A DNA stretch of 7,014 nucleotides from contig JAUXDG010000146.1 of the NCBI GenBank assembly GCA_030618475.1, positions 1-7,014 on the forward strand. Direction: 5' to 3'. Made by a program: the position numbers and the translations under genes. Below, in pieces: positions 6,609 through 7,014 of the stretch. Each line of letters opens with the position of its first letter. Position 1 is the stretch's first letter. The notes beneath the pieces are model-generated. The model was not told the origin of the DNA. It worked only from the letters and a program-made list of their open reading frames with translations, and made no database searches. Origin of the DNA: Gammaproteobacteria bacterium (GTDB lineage: Bacteria; Pseudomonadota; Gammaproteobacteria; DSM-19610).

Positions 6609-6622
6609 TTGATATTGGTCAA
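6609..6622 (-). promoter_or_regulatory. FNR/Dnr/NnrR-type binding site
   Basis: The plus strand reads TTGAT-ATTG-GTCAA and the minus strand TTGAC-CAAT-ATCAA. This differs at one position from the FNR/Crp-family consensus TTGAT-N4-ATCAA. It lies in the 94-base gap behind the mono-heme cytochrome gene, centred about 76 bases upstream of the di-heme cytochrome ATG. That suits activation by an oxygen- or NO-sensing regulator of the downstream genes. It is the only such site I found by eye in the window. Confidence 0.72.
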
Positions 6623-6633
6623 GTCCCTGCAAA

Positions 6634-6972
6634 CTAGGGCGTCAAACCCGACAGGTATTTGGCGATCGCCGCCATTTCCTCTTCATTGACCATGTGCATG
6701 ATGCCTTTCATGGCCGCTGTCTGTCCGTTGTTACGGGCACCGCTCTGGATGTCCTTCAGCTGCTGCAGCAGATAACCCTCATTCTGGCCAGCCAGTTTCG
6801 GATAGACAGGCAGCAGGGGAGATTTGGCATCTTTGCCGTGGCAAGCCATACAACCGCCCTTGGCCGGGTTGGAATACAGTGCGCCACCATCCAGCCCTTC
6901 TGCCTGCACCGTTAAGCCGCTGCACATCGTAGTCACTGCCAAAACAGTGGAAAACACAGTCTTTATACGCAT
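6634..6972 (-). CDS. Mono-heme periplasmic cytochrome c
   Basis: This 112-residue class I cytochrome has a Sec signal peptide (cleavage likely after VQA, residue 24), heme motif CMACH (41-45), the segment YPKLAGQ (57-63) and likely axial Met M88 in NNGQTAAMKG (M92 or M94 are alternatives). The P-K-LAGQ and following helix match both domains of the neighbouring di-heme cytochrome, so the three heme domains are one subfamily. It probably shuttles electrons to NosZ, which likely lies just upstream outside the window. The start ATG at 6970-6972 is chosen because GGAGG (6981-6985) sits eight bases upstream and the signal peptide begins here. The frame stays open to a GTG at 7011, but those 13 residues would bury the ribosome site. 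Confidence 0.9.
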   Translation of the reverse strand: MRIKTVFSTVLAVTTMCSGLTVQAEGLDGGALYSNPAKGGCMACHGKDAKSPLLPVYPKLAGQNEGYLLQQLKDIQSGARNNGQTAAMKGIMHMVNEEEMAAIAKYLSGLTP

Positions 6973-6980
6973 AGTTCCGT

Positions 6981-6985
6981 CCTCC
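6981..6985 (-). promoter_or_regulatory. Ribosome binding site that sets the cytochrome start
   Basis: GGAGG on the minus strand lies eight bases before the ATG at 6972. It fixes that start over the upstream in-frame GTG at 7011. Confidence 0.8.
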
Positions 6986-6989
6986 GTTA

Positions 6990-7008
6990 GAAAAAACAAA
7001 AAGGGGGG
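6990..7008 (-). other. C-run and T-runs at the right edge; possible 3' half of a terminator
   Basis: The minus strand reads CCCCCC, TTTTT, G, TTTTTT across this stretch, just upstream of the mono-heme cytochrome leader. A G-run before a loop just outside the window would make this the 3' arm and U-tract of an intrinsic terminator or attenuator behind the upstream gene, presumably nosZ. The 5' arm is not visible, so this stays a suggestion. Confidence 0.3.
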
Positions 7009-7014
7009 CACAAT

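Noticed and set aside
1..7014. CRISPR array, tRNA or rRNA genes, insertion sequence, phage or defence genes
   Set aside because: No direct-repeat array, transposase motif, structural RNA or terminal inverted repeats were seen; nearly all of the window is accounted for by nos genes.

Overview
The window holds most of a nitrous oxide reductase (nos) accessory operon, transcribed entirely on the minus strand, so transcription runs from position 7014 down to 1. The order is: mono-heme cytochrome c, di-heme cytochrome c, nosB-like membrane protein, nosD, nosG, nosH, nosF, nosL, and the first 32 codons of nosY. NosZ itself is not in the window. By analogy with known clusters it most likely lies just past the right edge, upstream of the mono-heme cytochrome gene. 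NosB, NosG, NosH and small c-type cytochromes together, with no nosR seen here, are the hallmark of 'clade II' (atypical, Sec-type) nos clusters, as in Wolinella succinogenes, Dechloromonas and Anaeromyxobacter.

The organism is probably a beta- or gammaproteobacterium. The sequence is moderately GC-rich, an FNR/Dnr-type box (TTGAT-N4-GTCAA) sits upstream of the di-heme cytochrome gene, and the cytochromes resemble the c4/c5-like periplasmic cytochromes of these groups. The exact taxon cannot be named from the window.

Layout by region: 6973-7014 is a leader with a C-run/T-run. 6634-6972 is the mono-heme cytochrome. 6540-6633 is an intergenic promoter region with the FNR-like site. 5823-6539 is the di-heme cytochrome. 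5717-5822 is an intergenic region with two perfect palindromes. 4535-5716 is nosB. 4487-4534 is a short gap carrying a 9-nt tandem repeat. 98-4486 is a tightly packed block, nosD-nosG-nosH-nosF-nosL-nosY, in which every junction except nosH/nosF overlaps by 3 to 8 bases.

How the genes probably work together: NosH (membrane polyferredoxin) and NosG (Tat-exported ferredoxin) are thought to take electrons from the quinol pool, and the two cytochromes pass them to periplasmic NosZ. NosD (exported beta-helix protein), NosF (ATPase) and NosY (permease) form the ABC-type machine needed to mature the CuZ centre. NosL is the lipoprotein copper chaperone. NosB is a membrane protein of unknown mechanism typical of clade II clusters. 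No wholly new system is evident. The points of interest are the nosF-nosL-nosY order, the internal FNR-type promoter, the structured region ahead of nosB, and the cysteine spacing in NosG.
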